Positions 19,207 to 26,777 of a stretch of DNA of 64,000 nucleotides are shown one piece after another. Location of the stretch: assembly GCF_020181655.1 (NCBI RefSeq), contig NZ_CP084032.1, positions 3,348,001 through 3,412,000 of the forward strand. The letters are read 5' to 3'. How positions within the stretch are numbered: the first letter of the stretch is position 1; each line of letters begins with the position of its first letter. Source of the DNA: Pectobacterium colocasium. GTDB taxonomy: Bacteria; Pseudomonadota; Gammaproteobacteria; Enterobacterales; Enterobacteriaceae. The notes beneath the pieces are model-generated. The model was not told the DNA's origin. It did no database searches and was given only the letters and a program-made list of their open reading frames with translations. The position numbers and the translations under genes are program-made.

Positions 19207-20081
19207 GACGGTTGCACCAAATGTGGGTTATTCAATGGCTGTTTAGCATGGATATGCACCCGGCGGAGATGGCGACCACTTTGGCTCGAATAAGATTCTC
19301 GGCCGTGTAATAACGAGTAGTTATCTGCAATCGCAATATCTCCGCTTTGCCACTGGTGGGCATAATAAACCCGTGGATCATATAAGGCGTCTTGCAAGCT
19401 GCTGAGTAGGTGTTCTTGCTCTTCAGGTTCAATACCTGAGAAGTGATAAGTCGATGGATTCAGGAATTCTTTATCGCCCGCAATCGGTGGCTCACAAAAA
19501 CGAATGACGGGATAAGTGCGGTAGGGGTGCTGTTCTATAATAGGCGCCTGTGCGGTACTGCTGTACAACTCGACTGCACGCTGATACTGACCGGTTGCAC
19601 GCTCCCACAATGCTTTGGTTTCGGGTGATGCCAGGCGTAACGCCGCGGTGGTACTCGAAAACGTGGTTCTCCCCCCCTGCTCTTTACCAATGGCTGATAC
19701 GCATTGGAATACTTGTAGTTCAGGCACGGTTTTCAGGTACATGCCATCCCAGTGCAAGGGGACATAGTTGTTAGCAAAGATATGGTCGGTCGCATCGGGT
19801 TGTTCAACCAGTTCTAACACAGAGCCAAACGGCCATTGCATAATGTCACCCATGGCTGTGCAGTATGTTGTTAAATTTTCTGCACTGGTAAAGCTATCAA
19901 AGCCCCGCAGTATCACTAATTGCTGGGTTTCTACGAGTGTACGCAGCCAGTTAGGTGATAATTCGCCAATATGCACGCCTGACTGTTTAGGTTCAATACG
20001 TACACCAAAATGACAGGTTTCACCTTGAGAGTTAATTAAAGGTTGATAATCAAAGCGATCTTCTAAAGTGAATGAGTCCAT
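19203..20081 (-). CDS. TauD/TfdA-family Fe(II)/2-oxoglutarate-dependent oxygenase
   Basis: A 292-residue protein of the TauD/clavaminate-synthase-like fold. The iron-binding H-x-D motif is in NYVPLHWDGMYL (~110), and the distal His is in YSLLHGRESYSS near the C-terminus, followed by the 2-oxoglutarate-binding arginine (LRRVHIH). I chose ATG 20081 (MDSFTLED) because GGAGAAG lies seven bases upstream; an in-frame ATG 24 bases earlier has no such site. Its stop overlaps the start of the FAD monooxygenase by four bases (ATGA). Two oxidative enzymes in tandem suggest tailoring of a small molecule or modified amino acid, possibly linked to the upstream adenylation/carrier genes, but this is inference. 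Confidence 0.83.
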   Translation of the reverse strand: MDSFTLEDRFDYQPLINSQGETCHFGVRIEPKQSGVHIGELSPNWLRTLVETQQLVILRGFDSFTSAENLTTYCTAMGDIMQWPFGSVLELVEQPDATDHIFANNYVPLHWDGMYLKTVPELQVFQCVSAIGKEQGGRTTFSSTTAALRLASPETKALWERATGQYQRAVELYSSTAQAPIIEQHPYRTYPVIRFCEPPIAGDKEFLNPSTYHFSGIEPEEQEHLLSSLQDALYDPRVYYAHQWQSGDIAIADNYSLLHGRESYSSQSGRHLRRVHIHAKQPLNNPHLVQPS

Positions 20082-20308
20082 TTTACTTCTCCGTGTATTA
20101 TCCATTGCTGAAAGATCTTTCAGATAATATCGGCAACAAATATTCAACACCACGGATACAATTATAATAATTAGGGTGATTTGAATAGAGAATCACTCTC
20201 TCCCTATTTTTTCACCAATAGATAATAGACCTTAATAAAAACCCATAAAAAAACCCCAGATAAATATCCTAATACCGATCGTTTAAGAATCGAGATACCG
20301 GGAGCTAC

Positions 20309-20347
20309 CACGGTGCGAGGTATCCCTACGGGAACCTCATCACCGTG
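20309..20347. repeat. Long hairpin between dltC and the dioxygenase gene
   Basis: CACGGTG (20309-20315) pairs with CACCGTG (20341-20347), and within it GAGGT pairs with ACCTC and TCCC with GGGA, giving an almost continuous stem of about 16 bp with a tiny loop. No T-run follows on the minus strand, so it may be an intergenic palindrome or mRNA-processing site and not a simple terminator. The rest of 20082-20435 shows no gene. Confidence 0.6.
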
Positions 20348-20435
20348 TTTCCCCCTAAATCCATGCTTAAGCGAACAGCATTACAGATAAATATCCAGGG
20401 CTTTTAAATCATGAAAAACCGTTGCCATTTCAGGC

Positions 20436-20657
20436 TTAGCCGCGATTCTCTTCAATATAGCGAGCCAGGTCTGCCGGGGTCTTCAGGACGGTAGCGACTT
20501 CGGTCGGCGGGATCACGCAGCCGTAAACGTCCTGCACTTCCAGCACCAAGTCGACCGCCAGAATAGAGTCGAGAATATCAGATTCAATAAGCTCATCGTT
20601 AAAGCCCACTTTACGGGATAAGATCTTTTCAAACAGCGCGAGTATTTCTTGTTCCAT
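20436..20657 (-). CDS. dltC: D-alanyl carrier protein-like (DltC)
   Basis: A 73-residue acyl/peptidyl carrier protein. The phosphopantetheine serine lies in ESDILDSILAVDLVLE, equivalent to the LDS box of DltC. After a 4'-phosphopantetheinyl transferase modifies it, DltA loads D-alanine (by homology) onto the thiol for transfer by the membrane MBOAT protein. The ATG at 20657 has AGGA at a better distance than the directly adjacent ATG at 20660, so either may serve. It is the last gene of dltDXBAC, 16 bases after dltA. Confidence 0.85.
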   Translation of the reverse strand: MEQEILALFEKILSRKVGFNDELIESDILDSILAVDLVLEVQDVYGCVIPPTEVATVLKTPADLARYIEENRG

Positions 20658-20673
20658 CATTTTTCCTAAGTCA

Positions 20674-22107
20674 TTAGATCGTGCGGGCATGGGTGTCCAG
20701 CAGCTTACGGTCGATTTTGCCGTTAGGATTAAGCGGCAACGCATCTTTGATAATAATTTGGGAAGGCACCATATAGGGCGGAATCACCTTCGAGAGCGAC
20801 GTTTTAATCGCTTCAGGCGCTAAATTCGTCACACAGAACGCCGCAATACGCAGCACACCGCCGCCCGATTTCATCAGCGGCAGAACCACCGCTTCGCTGA
20901 TATCAGACATCGCCAGCAGGCGGTTTTCAATCTCGTTGATTTCAATACGGTAGCCATTCAGTTTGATCTGGCTGTCATTACGACCCTGACAGTATAGCAG
21001 CCCGTCCTCGTAGCCCAGATCGCCGGTTCTGTAACCCCGATACGCTTCACTTTCCCGATGCAGCAATTTCTCGGCATTCTCTTTCGCCAGCCCAAGGTAG
21101 CCGCGCATCACGTTTTTACCCCAAATGATCAGCTCACCTTCAGCGGTAATTTCCATTCTGGAATCCGGCATCATCGCGCCAACCGGCAGCAGATCGTTGT
21201 CGCTGTGCAGGATTTCATCGGTGATTTCGATGACGGTGGTCGCGATAGTCGCTTCCGTTGGACCATAGGAATTGAGAATTTTGGCGTGCGGGAAACGGCG
21301 GCGTAGCTGTTTGACCAGCGCTTTATTCAGTACTTCACCAATGAACACAAAAACGTTGAGTTCAGGTAAATATTCACTGTTGAACTGGGGGGAAAGCAGC
21401 CTCTGGTAAGCGAAAGACGGCGTTGACACCCAGGCGGAAACGCCGTTGTCTTTCAGGCGATCGAGCCAGTTTTCTGCCGCGATATCCTCTTTCGCATTCA
21501 GAACGATATGTCCTCCGGTTGCCAGATTTGCCAGCAGCGGGATCAACGAGAGATCGAAGCTGAACACCGCATGGTTCATCAGCACTGGCACGTCCGGTAG
21601 CGCAAAGTCCTGACGCACCCACTTCATGAAGTGCCACAGACTTTCACGTCCAATCTGCACCCCTTTCGGTTTTCCGGTGCTGCCGGAGGTGAACATAATA
21701 TAGGCGAGATCCTGCTCGACCAGCGGCTGTGCGGCTTCTCCGGTCGCAATGAACTGTCGGGTCGCGACATCGTAATAGTAAGGGGCGCTCGCCAGATGAC
21801 AAATCTCTTTAAGCCGCTCCTGCGGATAGATGCAGTCCACCGGGATATACGGAATGTTATGCAATAGGCAGCTATAGATCGCCACGGCAAACTCCGCCTG
21901 CTGGTGCCCATATAACACGACCGGCGGCCCCGCAGGTTGCCGACATTGCTGGTAGCGCTGCGCCCAGTCTGTCACCGCAACGGATAGCTGTTGCCAGGTC
22001 ATCGCTTCATCGCTGCCACTAATCGCCAACCGATCGGGGTTAGCGGGGTTAAGCAATGCCGCACGGAGGAAATCTTGCAGTTCCTGAAGCTCGCAGTGTT
22101 GGTTCAT
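20674..22107 (-). CDS. dltA: D-alanine--carrier protein ligase-like adenylating enzyme (DltA)
   Basis: A 477-residue ANL-superfamily adenylation enzyme. The P-loop core TSGSTGKPKGVQIG (~145) is clear, followed by NSYGPTEATIATT (~285), RGYRTGDLGY (~365) and the C-terminal lysine motif LPLNPNGKIDRK. It would activate an amino acid as adenylate and load it on DltC. D-Ala is inferred from the neighbours DltB, DltD and DltX. The length is slightly below Gram-positive DltA (~500). The start overlaps the dltB stop by four bases. Dlt-like operons have been described in Gram-negatives such as Bordetella and Dickeya. Confidence 0.88.
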   Translation of the reverse strand: MNQHCELQELQDFLRAALLNPANPDRLAISGSDEAMTWQQLSVAVTDWAQRYQQCRQPAGPPVVLYGHQQAEFAVAIYSCLLHNIPYIPVDCIYPQERLKEICHLASAPYYYDVATRQFIATGEAAQPLVEQDLAYIMFTSGSTGKPKGVQIGRESLWHFMKWVRQDFALPDVPVLMNHAVFSFDLSLIPLLANLATGGHIVLNAKEDIAAENWLDRLKDNGVSAWVSTPSFAYQRLLSPQFNSEYLPELNVFVFIGEVLNKALVKQLRRRFPHAKILNSYGPTEATIATTVIEITDEILHSDNDLLPVGAMMPDSRMEITAEGELIIWGKNVMRGYLGLAKENAEKLLHRESEAYRGYRTGDLGYEDGLLYCQGRNDSQIKLNGYRIEINEIENRLLAMSDISEAVVLPLMKSGGGVLRIAAFCVTNLAPEAIKTSLSKVIPPYMVPSQIIIKDALPLNPNGKIDRKLLDTHARTI

Positions 22108-23222
22108 AGAGGAGACATTCCGCTAAAGATGTAAAGGGAGGCCGCAGCGCTTGCCAGCGTCAGAATACGACCGATGAACGCAATAACCGGATGATGTAGA
22201 CAATTGCTCAGCGCTGGGCTGCGTTTGGCTGACCACAGCAACATGTTATGAGCAACGGAAATGGCGCCAAACAGCGCGCCGCTGATGACATAGTGTCTTT
22301 CAAGCCCGTTCCATGCCCCCATACAAAACAGGGTGCAGAAGATGCCAATATTCTGCGCCAGCGTTTTGTTCTGTCGGAAAAAGTCGAGCTTCATCAGATT
22401 CATATAAATTGGCATAAAGACCACGTCCCTCAGCCATTCAGACAGGCTGATGTGGAAGCGCCGCCAGAAATCCTGCGGGTTTTTAGCCAGAATAGGCAGA
22501 TTAAAGTTCGCTGGGATATTCAGGCCAAATAAGCGCCCTGCCCCGATAGCCATATTGCTGTAGCCGGCAAAATCAAAATAGAGATAAGCGCTGTAGGCCA
22601 GCGACATCACGACGCCCACACTTAAGGTAAACGGGCGCTGGCTCCACGATTCAATCACCAGATTATTGATTAGCATGGCAAATAAGAACTTCTGAATAAT
22701 GCCGGTAAAAATTTGTTCCATCGCCACTAAAAACTGCTCACGGGTAATGATGAAGACGGGCTTATTAATATCATTAACCCATGTCCGCCAGCGATACATC
22801 GGGCCGGCCAAAATAATAAAAGGCATAAAGAGATAGCAGAAGTAATGCAGGAAATGCTGCCCGTCTTTTTTGCTGCGATAAAGCAGCACATCAATGGCGC
22901 GGAAGGTCATAAAGGACAGACCGATCATGCCCCAATGGTTATTGAGGTGTAATTTCACCAAAAACAGCGGCAGCAGCGTCAGGCTGACCGCCTGCCAGGT
23001 TTTTAACCAGCCTTTCTCTTTTAAGGTCACGAGAATATAAAAGCTCAGGAAAACCGCCACGGGAACAATGTAATCCCCCTGGAAAATATATCCCCAGCCC
23101 AATACCGCCAGCACGGAAAAGGCGGATAAATACGTCAGTCGATAGCTGAATACGCGATTAACCAGCGCGAACAGTAACGCTGATGAAAACAGAAGGAAAA
23201 AAAACATTCCGGAGCTGTACAT
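22104..23222 (-). CDS. dltB: MBOAT-family O-acyltransferase (DltB-like)
   Basis: A 372-residue polytopic membrane protein of the membrane-bound O-acyltransferase family. The conserved region DFAGYSNMAIGAGRLFG and the box NPQDFWRRFHISLSEWLRD are diagnostic, and the putative active histidine is in NGLERHYVISG. DltB moves the D-alanyl group from the carrier through the membrane to the outer face. The ATG at 23222 is preferred over the adjacent 23225 because GAAGGA is better spaced. It sits between dltX and dltA with near-contiguous junctions. Confidence 0.9.
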   Translation of the reverse strand: MYSSGMFFFLLFSSALLFALVNRVFSYRLTYLSAFSVLAVLGWGYIFQGDYIVPVAVFLSFYILVTLKEKGWLKTWQAVSLTLLPLFLVKLHLNNHWGMIGLSFMTFRAIDVLLYRSKKDGQHFLHYFCYLFMPFIILAGPMYRWRTWVNDINKPVFIITREQFLVAMEQIFTGIIQKFLFAMLINNLVIESWSQRPFTLSVGVVMSLAYSAYLYFDFAGYSNMAIGAGRLFGLNIPANFNLPILAKNPQDFWRRFHISLSEWLRDVVFMPIYMNLMKLDFFRQNKTLAQNIGIFCTLFCMGAWNGLERHYVISGALFGAISVAHNMLLWSAKRSPALSNCLHHPVIAFIGRILTLASAAASLYIFSGMSPL

Positions 23223-23232
23223 CATTTATCCT

Positions 23233-23355
23233 TCAGAATTTTTGATATTCAAAATGCACTTTTAAACTCATGCTTTCATCAACAGAGGTCCATGCAACGA
23301 TGGTGACTGCCAGAAAGAGATAAAGGAAAAAAAGGCGAATGGCGGTTTTCATCAT
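23233..23355 (-). CDS. dltX: DltX-like small membrane protein (40 residues)
   Basis: A 40-codon frame beginning ATGATGAAA, whose first ATG overlaps the dltD stop (ATGA); its stop lies about 10 bases before dltB. It has one transmembrane helix (~7-22, LFFLYLFLAVTIVAW), a short polar stretch and a C-terminus ending HFEYQKF. Gram-positive DltX has the same size, a single helix and an aromatic C-terminal motif reported to take part in D-Ala transfer with DltB and DltD. Position and shape support the call; at this length sequence homology is weak evidence. It is easily missed by annotation pipelines. Confidence 0.72.
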   Translation of the reverse strand: MMKTAIRLFFLYLFLAVTIVAWTSVDESMSLKVHFEYQKF

Positions 23356-24488
23356 TTAAAACTCTCAGCAATAAATTGATCCATCGCGACCCATGCCGGA
23401 TCGGTTGGGTGCAGGCGATCCCAATTCCAGCCGTTCTGATAAGGCTGCGCATACATATCAAAATAGCGAACCTGATTTTCTTCCAGCATCGTTCTGATTT
23501 GGCTGTCGACGGACTGGAATTTCTCGGAATTCTTAATCGCCCACGGATTAATCGGATCGACAATGACCACAAACTGGGCGTTGCGTGCTTTCAGCAGTTG
23601 GATCGTCGCCCGTAATGCCTCCATTTGTGCTGGCACAATCGGCGCGTCATCCCACTCTTCCTGCGTTGGATCGTCTGCAAAAACAGACTTATCCATCCAC
23701 AATGTATCTGCACTTTGCTGGCGGGACTGGTTGAGCACCCGAGCCTGCTCCAACTCGCGAGGCCAGTCGGGGACCGTGTTGACCGTTGGCTGCTGAGGCC
23801 ACGGTTGTGTCGGTTGGGGGATAATGCCCAGCATCGCCAGCCAGTCGTTTTTTATCAGCTCGCAGAAATTAGCAAATTGATAACTCACTTCCTGCCAGAT
23901 AATTTGCGGATCCCAGCCATAGACTTTCATTTGGCCGAACGTTAAATGGCTGATCTCGTCTTTATCAATATGGCGTAAGTAATTGACCAAAAAGGGGCGC
24001 GTCTGGTCATCCTGCATCAAAGGATTAAAAATAGATGCCGGAAAATTGTTGGCGAAAATTGCCGGAGGAATGCCGTCTGAATAAAAGCTATCGGGCGCCA
24101 GCAGTAAAACAACTTTACTGTTAGCGTTCAGCTCATTTTTAAAACGTGAGAGCAGTAGAAAATGCGTAACGTTATCGACATAGCTATCGCCATAGGCCAC
24201 GACCGGGCGCTGTAGCTGGTTATTAAAATAATTATAGACAGCGTAATGTTCATCTTCAGATGTGGAAACTTCGGACGCCCCGAGAAAGAAAATTGCATTG
24301 CCCTGCAACGCATGAGAAAGGGTGGCGATCTTTTCCTTTTGCTCCTTTTCTGTCCCTTCCATGGTTTTAATCAACGGCAGGAACGTCAGCGTCGGATCCA
24401 CGCTTTTCACCAGCGGAGGAACGCTAAGCAACAGGATGGCAAGGGTCGCCATCAGGATATGTAGGCAGAGAGTATTTTTGATTTTCAT
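23352..24488 (-). CDS. dltD: DltD-like SGNH-type D-alanyl transfer protein
   Basis: A 378-residue protein with an N-terminal signal anchor (~8-27) and a periplasmic SGNH-hydrolase-like domain. The probable catalytic Ser is in FFLGASEVSTSEDEHY (~75), and the Asp-His pair is in WDRLHPTDPAW near the C-terminus. DltD completes transfer of D-alanine to the acceptor polymer on the outside of the cytoplasmic membrane. In Gram-negatives the acceptor cannot be teichoic acid and is not known from this sequence. It is the first gene of the operon (order D-X-B-A-C, unlike the Gram-positive X-A-B-C-D). Confidence 0.88.
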   Translation of the reverse strand: MKIKNTLCLHILMATLAILLLSVPPLVKSVDPTLTFLPLIKTMEGTEKEQKEKIATLSHALQGNAIFFLGASEVSTSEDEHYAVYNYFNNQLQRPVVAYGDSYVDNVTHFLLLSRFKNELNANSKVVLLLAPDSFYSDGIPPAIFANNFPASIFNPLMQDDQTRPFLVNYLRHIDKDEISHLTFGQMKVYGWDPQIIWQEVSYQFANFCELIKNDWLAMLGIIPQPTQPWPQQPTVNTVPDWPRELEQARVLNQSRQQSADTLWMDKSVFADDPTQEEWDDAPIVPAQMEALRATIQLLKARNAQFVVIVDPINPWAIKNSEKFQSVDSQIRTMLEENQVRYFDMYAQPYQNGWNWDRLHPTDPAWVAMDQFIAESFK

Positions 24489-24972
24489 TATAAAATAAGG
24501 CTACATGATATTTATTGTTTGAAATTTGTGAATTTTTATCTTCACGGTAAATCAATCCCTGTGTTTTTTGGGATTATATACCAGGCTTATCGCCGATGAT
24601 GAGCATTGCTGTGTAACGGTATGTACAGTGTTTACATCCGTCACAATAATCAGGCTGATAACCCGGTAAGAGAAGGGGTTTCCGGCATTCAACCTCACTT
24701 GCGCCGTCAGAATATGCCATAGCCAACGCGCGTTGACAGGCACCGTACACTCAGGATTATGAGTGATTTCAGGAGTGATTGAGTTCAAGAATCTTTGAGG
24801 CGATGAATAAGTGTCATAATAGTGTGATTCTCACCTTCTTTTTTTATTTCATCTGACAAACCGTTCTCTTAATGTTAGCTTAATAAATTCGTAATATTGC
24901 CTGCCCGCCCGGTATACCTTTCCCGGTTTACAGAGTTATCTGTCATTGCAAAAAAAAGTAAAAGGGGGGTTG
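24489..24972. other. Intergenic region with imperfect dyad upstream of dltD
   Basis: A divergent region between dltD and the broken lipoprotein gene. At 24610-24645 an imperfect dyad pairs TGTG/CACA, ACGG/CCGT and ATGTA/TACAT around a 7-base centre, about 120 bases upstream of the dltD start. It could be an operator or a hairpin. A minus-strand open frame (24552-24788) has no recognisable features. I see no PhoP- or PmrA-type repeat here. Confidence 0.35.
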
Positions 24973-25174
24973 ATGAAACGCTACCAAGCCAGTATCCGGC
25001 AGCTATTAATTACCTCGCTAGCCCTGTTTGCTATCGCCTGTTCATCGGGTGCAGCCCCCCCCCCCAACAGATGAAACGCCAGCGTGTATGAAGTACCGTT
25101 CTATGATGACAGCGCCCTTGCCACCAGCGGTGGTGATGAGGCTAAAAAACCAGTGTGAACAGTCCAGATATTAA
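24973..25174 (+). pseudogene. Small lipoprotein gene, frameshifted at a C11 tract
   Basis: The start is ATG 24973, preceded by AAGGGGGG. The product opens MKRYQASIRQ, then has a hydrophobic stretch and the lipobox-like FAIAC, so it is a lipoprotein signal peptide. A run of eleven C at 25055-25065 puts a TGA at 25072. With ten C the frame continues through DETPACMKYRSMMTAPLPP to a TAA at 25172-25174, giving 66 residues with three cysteines. The continuation has sensible composition and a natural stop, so the gene is either phase-variable, recently mutated, or affected by a sequencing error. I do not recognise the family. Confidence 0.55.
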
Positions 25175-25309
25175 TACGGTGGTATTTTATCCGCGGCCAA
25201 AAAGGAATCGTTTTATTTATAGAAAATAGGGTTATCCATAAATAAAAAGATTCCTTTAAGAGATAAGCTAACAAATAGCAGTCATGATTAAAAATGGCCG
25301 CTATTTATA

Positions 25310-25696
25310 TCACGTGGCTACTTGCTCCAAATCGCCATAAAATGAATACGGATAGCCATTTTCCAGCCACTCAGCTTCGTCAACGACACAGATACCGTCC
25401 TCTATATAAACATCTGATACCATTATTTTTATTGCAAAACCATTGGTTTTATATTCCGAGCGATAATTATCATAAGTGATTTCACCTCTGCCAAAATAAT
25501 CCTCGAGTGATTCCCGCCATACCAGCTCTATCTCAGCACTAAACGGGCCACTCCCCATTTTCCCTTTCAGGCTGGCGATAATCCTTTTCTTCTCAACAAA
25601 AACCCACCTTACCGCATCCAGCGTCCAGGCATCGTCGCTCACGCTAAACTCACCGGAAAAAACATCGAAACATGCGTCATTCTTATCAGAGTGCAT
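25310..25696 (-). CDS. Orphan hypothetical protein, 128 residues
   Basis: The frame from ATG 25696 (MHSDKNDACFDVFSGEFS) is preceded by AAGGAA six bases upstream. It encodes an acidic soluble protein with alternating beta-type stretches (TLDAVRWVFVEKKRIIASLKG; NGFAIKIMVSDVYIED) and no signal peptide or membrane helix. The same reading frame stays open upstream into a LysR remnant, but that join is probably accidental. Composition and isolation suggest an accessory gene, perhaps an immunity-type or cargo protein, without any motif to prove it. Function unknown. Confidence 0.5.
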   Translation of the reverse strand: MHSDKNDACFDVFSGEFSVSDDAWTLDAVRWVFVEKKRIIASLKGKMGSGPFSAEIELVWRESLEDYFGRGEITYDNYRSEYKTNGFAIKIMVSDVYIEDGICVVDEAEWLENGYPYSFYGDLEQVAT

Positions 25697-25741
25697 TTCA
25701 TTTCCTTGAATATTAAAAAAATCAACATTCCAACCGCTAAC

Positions 25742-25909
25742 GCGGGTAGCGGCCACCAGCTCGTTTTCAATATCTGCAAAGCGCGGGGCGAGGCTATCTG
25801 CCAGCTTCTCCCCTGCTTCCGTTGGCGCGACGCTGCGTGTGGTTCGGGTCAGTAAACGCACGTCCAGTCTCTCTTCCAGGCCACGAATCGAGAGAAACAG
25901 CAAAGCCAC
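25742..25909 (-). pseudogene. LysR-family regulator remnant
   Basis: About 50 codons match the middle of a LysR DNA-binding domain and linker: IRGLEERLDVRLLTRTTRS, then VAPTEAGEKLADSLAPRF and ENELVAATR. The first helix of the HTH and the whole effector domain are absent. It ends abruptly at VSGWNVDFF, where the unrelated frame of the downstream orphan ORF begins. This marks a deletion junction. Confidence 0.75.
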
Positions 25910-25954
25910 TCAGCGTGAAGACTGAATGGCTTTTCTACTTACTCTGCGATGCGG

Positions 25955-26278
25955 TTAACGTATGTGGAGATTAACGCCAGAGACCTCTTTCCTGAGCTCA
26001 ATAATCTCTTCAGCCAGTTCACGGCACAGCATCGCATTCATCAAATGATCCTGTGCGTGCACCACGATAAGCTCAAGAGTCGTTTTTTCCTTACTCTGGT
26101 TGCCAATAAATCCGGTCTGAATCAATTGTGCTCGGTTCAGCGCCACCGCAGCCATTTTTAATAATTCATCGACATGATCCCACTCCCCTCGGCGAGCGGA
26201 TCTCAGAGCTTCCATTGCGCAGGAACGTGTTTCGCCAGATTTAACGATGAGCTCAATCATCCGCGTTTCTACATCCAT
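25955..26278 (-). CDS. PTS lactose/cellobiose-type IIA component
   Basis: A 107-residue all-helical EIIA of the LacA/ChbA family. The phospho-accepting histidine is in ELIVVHAQDHLMNAM (~76), and the C-terminal ELAEEIIELRKEV fits the family. It would carry phosphate from HPr to a IIB/IIC pair for a beta-glucoside or chitobiose-like sugar. No IIB, IIC, glycosidase or regulator lies nearby, so it is an orphan subunit, probably left by the same rearrangement that truncated the LysR gene, or serving a IIBC elsewhere. The frame is complete. Confidence 0.85.
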   Translation of the reverse strand: MDVETRMIELIVKSGETRSCAMEALRSARRGEWDHVDELLKMAAVALNRAQLIQTGFIGNQSKEKTTLELIVVHAQDHLMNAMLCRELAEEIIELRKEVSGVNLHIR

Positions 26279-26610
26279 TTTTCACTCCCCCGAATATCAG
26301 TTGCTGTGTCACTTTTTTGTCGGTCAATTAACCCCAAATTGCAGACAAGCGCACGTGACACCGAAGAAATACGGTGCATTTATTGTATCGCTACTCACAG
26401 CCTGCACAGTAAATATAGATGATGAATCAGGATTTGTTTCTGTAAATCATGATGTTATATCTCATTTCTGGTGAAATAAATTTCACAAACTCACCCGACT
26501 GTTTTTTAAACATTGGGTTTATACAATTTCACACTGTGACATGGACTGAAATAAAGTGATGACCGCTATGTCATACCCAGCAAAACCTTAATTTAACCTT
26601 AAGAAAGCGA

Positions 26611-26635
26611 AATAATAATAACTATCATTATTATT
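26611..26635 (+). promoter_or_regulatory. Fur-box-like palindrome upstream of the iron ABC operon
   Basis: An AT-rich inverted repeat (AATAATAATAACTATCATTATTATT) resembles the Fur consensus GATAATGATAATCATTATC. It lies about 145 bases before the substrate-binding protein gene. The rest of 26279-26777 shows no gene. Confidence 0.6.
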
Positions 26636-26777
26636 ACCGATATGTAGAATCCCTCCTCGACTGCCGCTACATATCGGCCAGTGTCGCTAAAATAGCGCGG
26701 CTATCGTGAGCGACACACGGGCTTACATGTAGGCCAGCAATACGCAAAGACGACAGGTATTGATAAGGGTAAATAAT

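Noticed and set aside
24552..24788. 78-codon minus-strand frame upstream of dltD.
   Set aside because: No ribosome-binding site or motif; overlaps the likely dlt control region.
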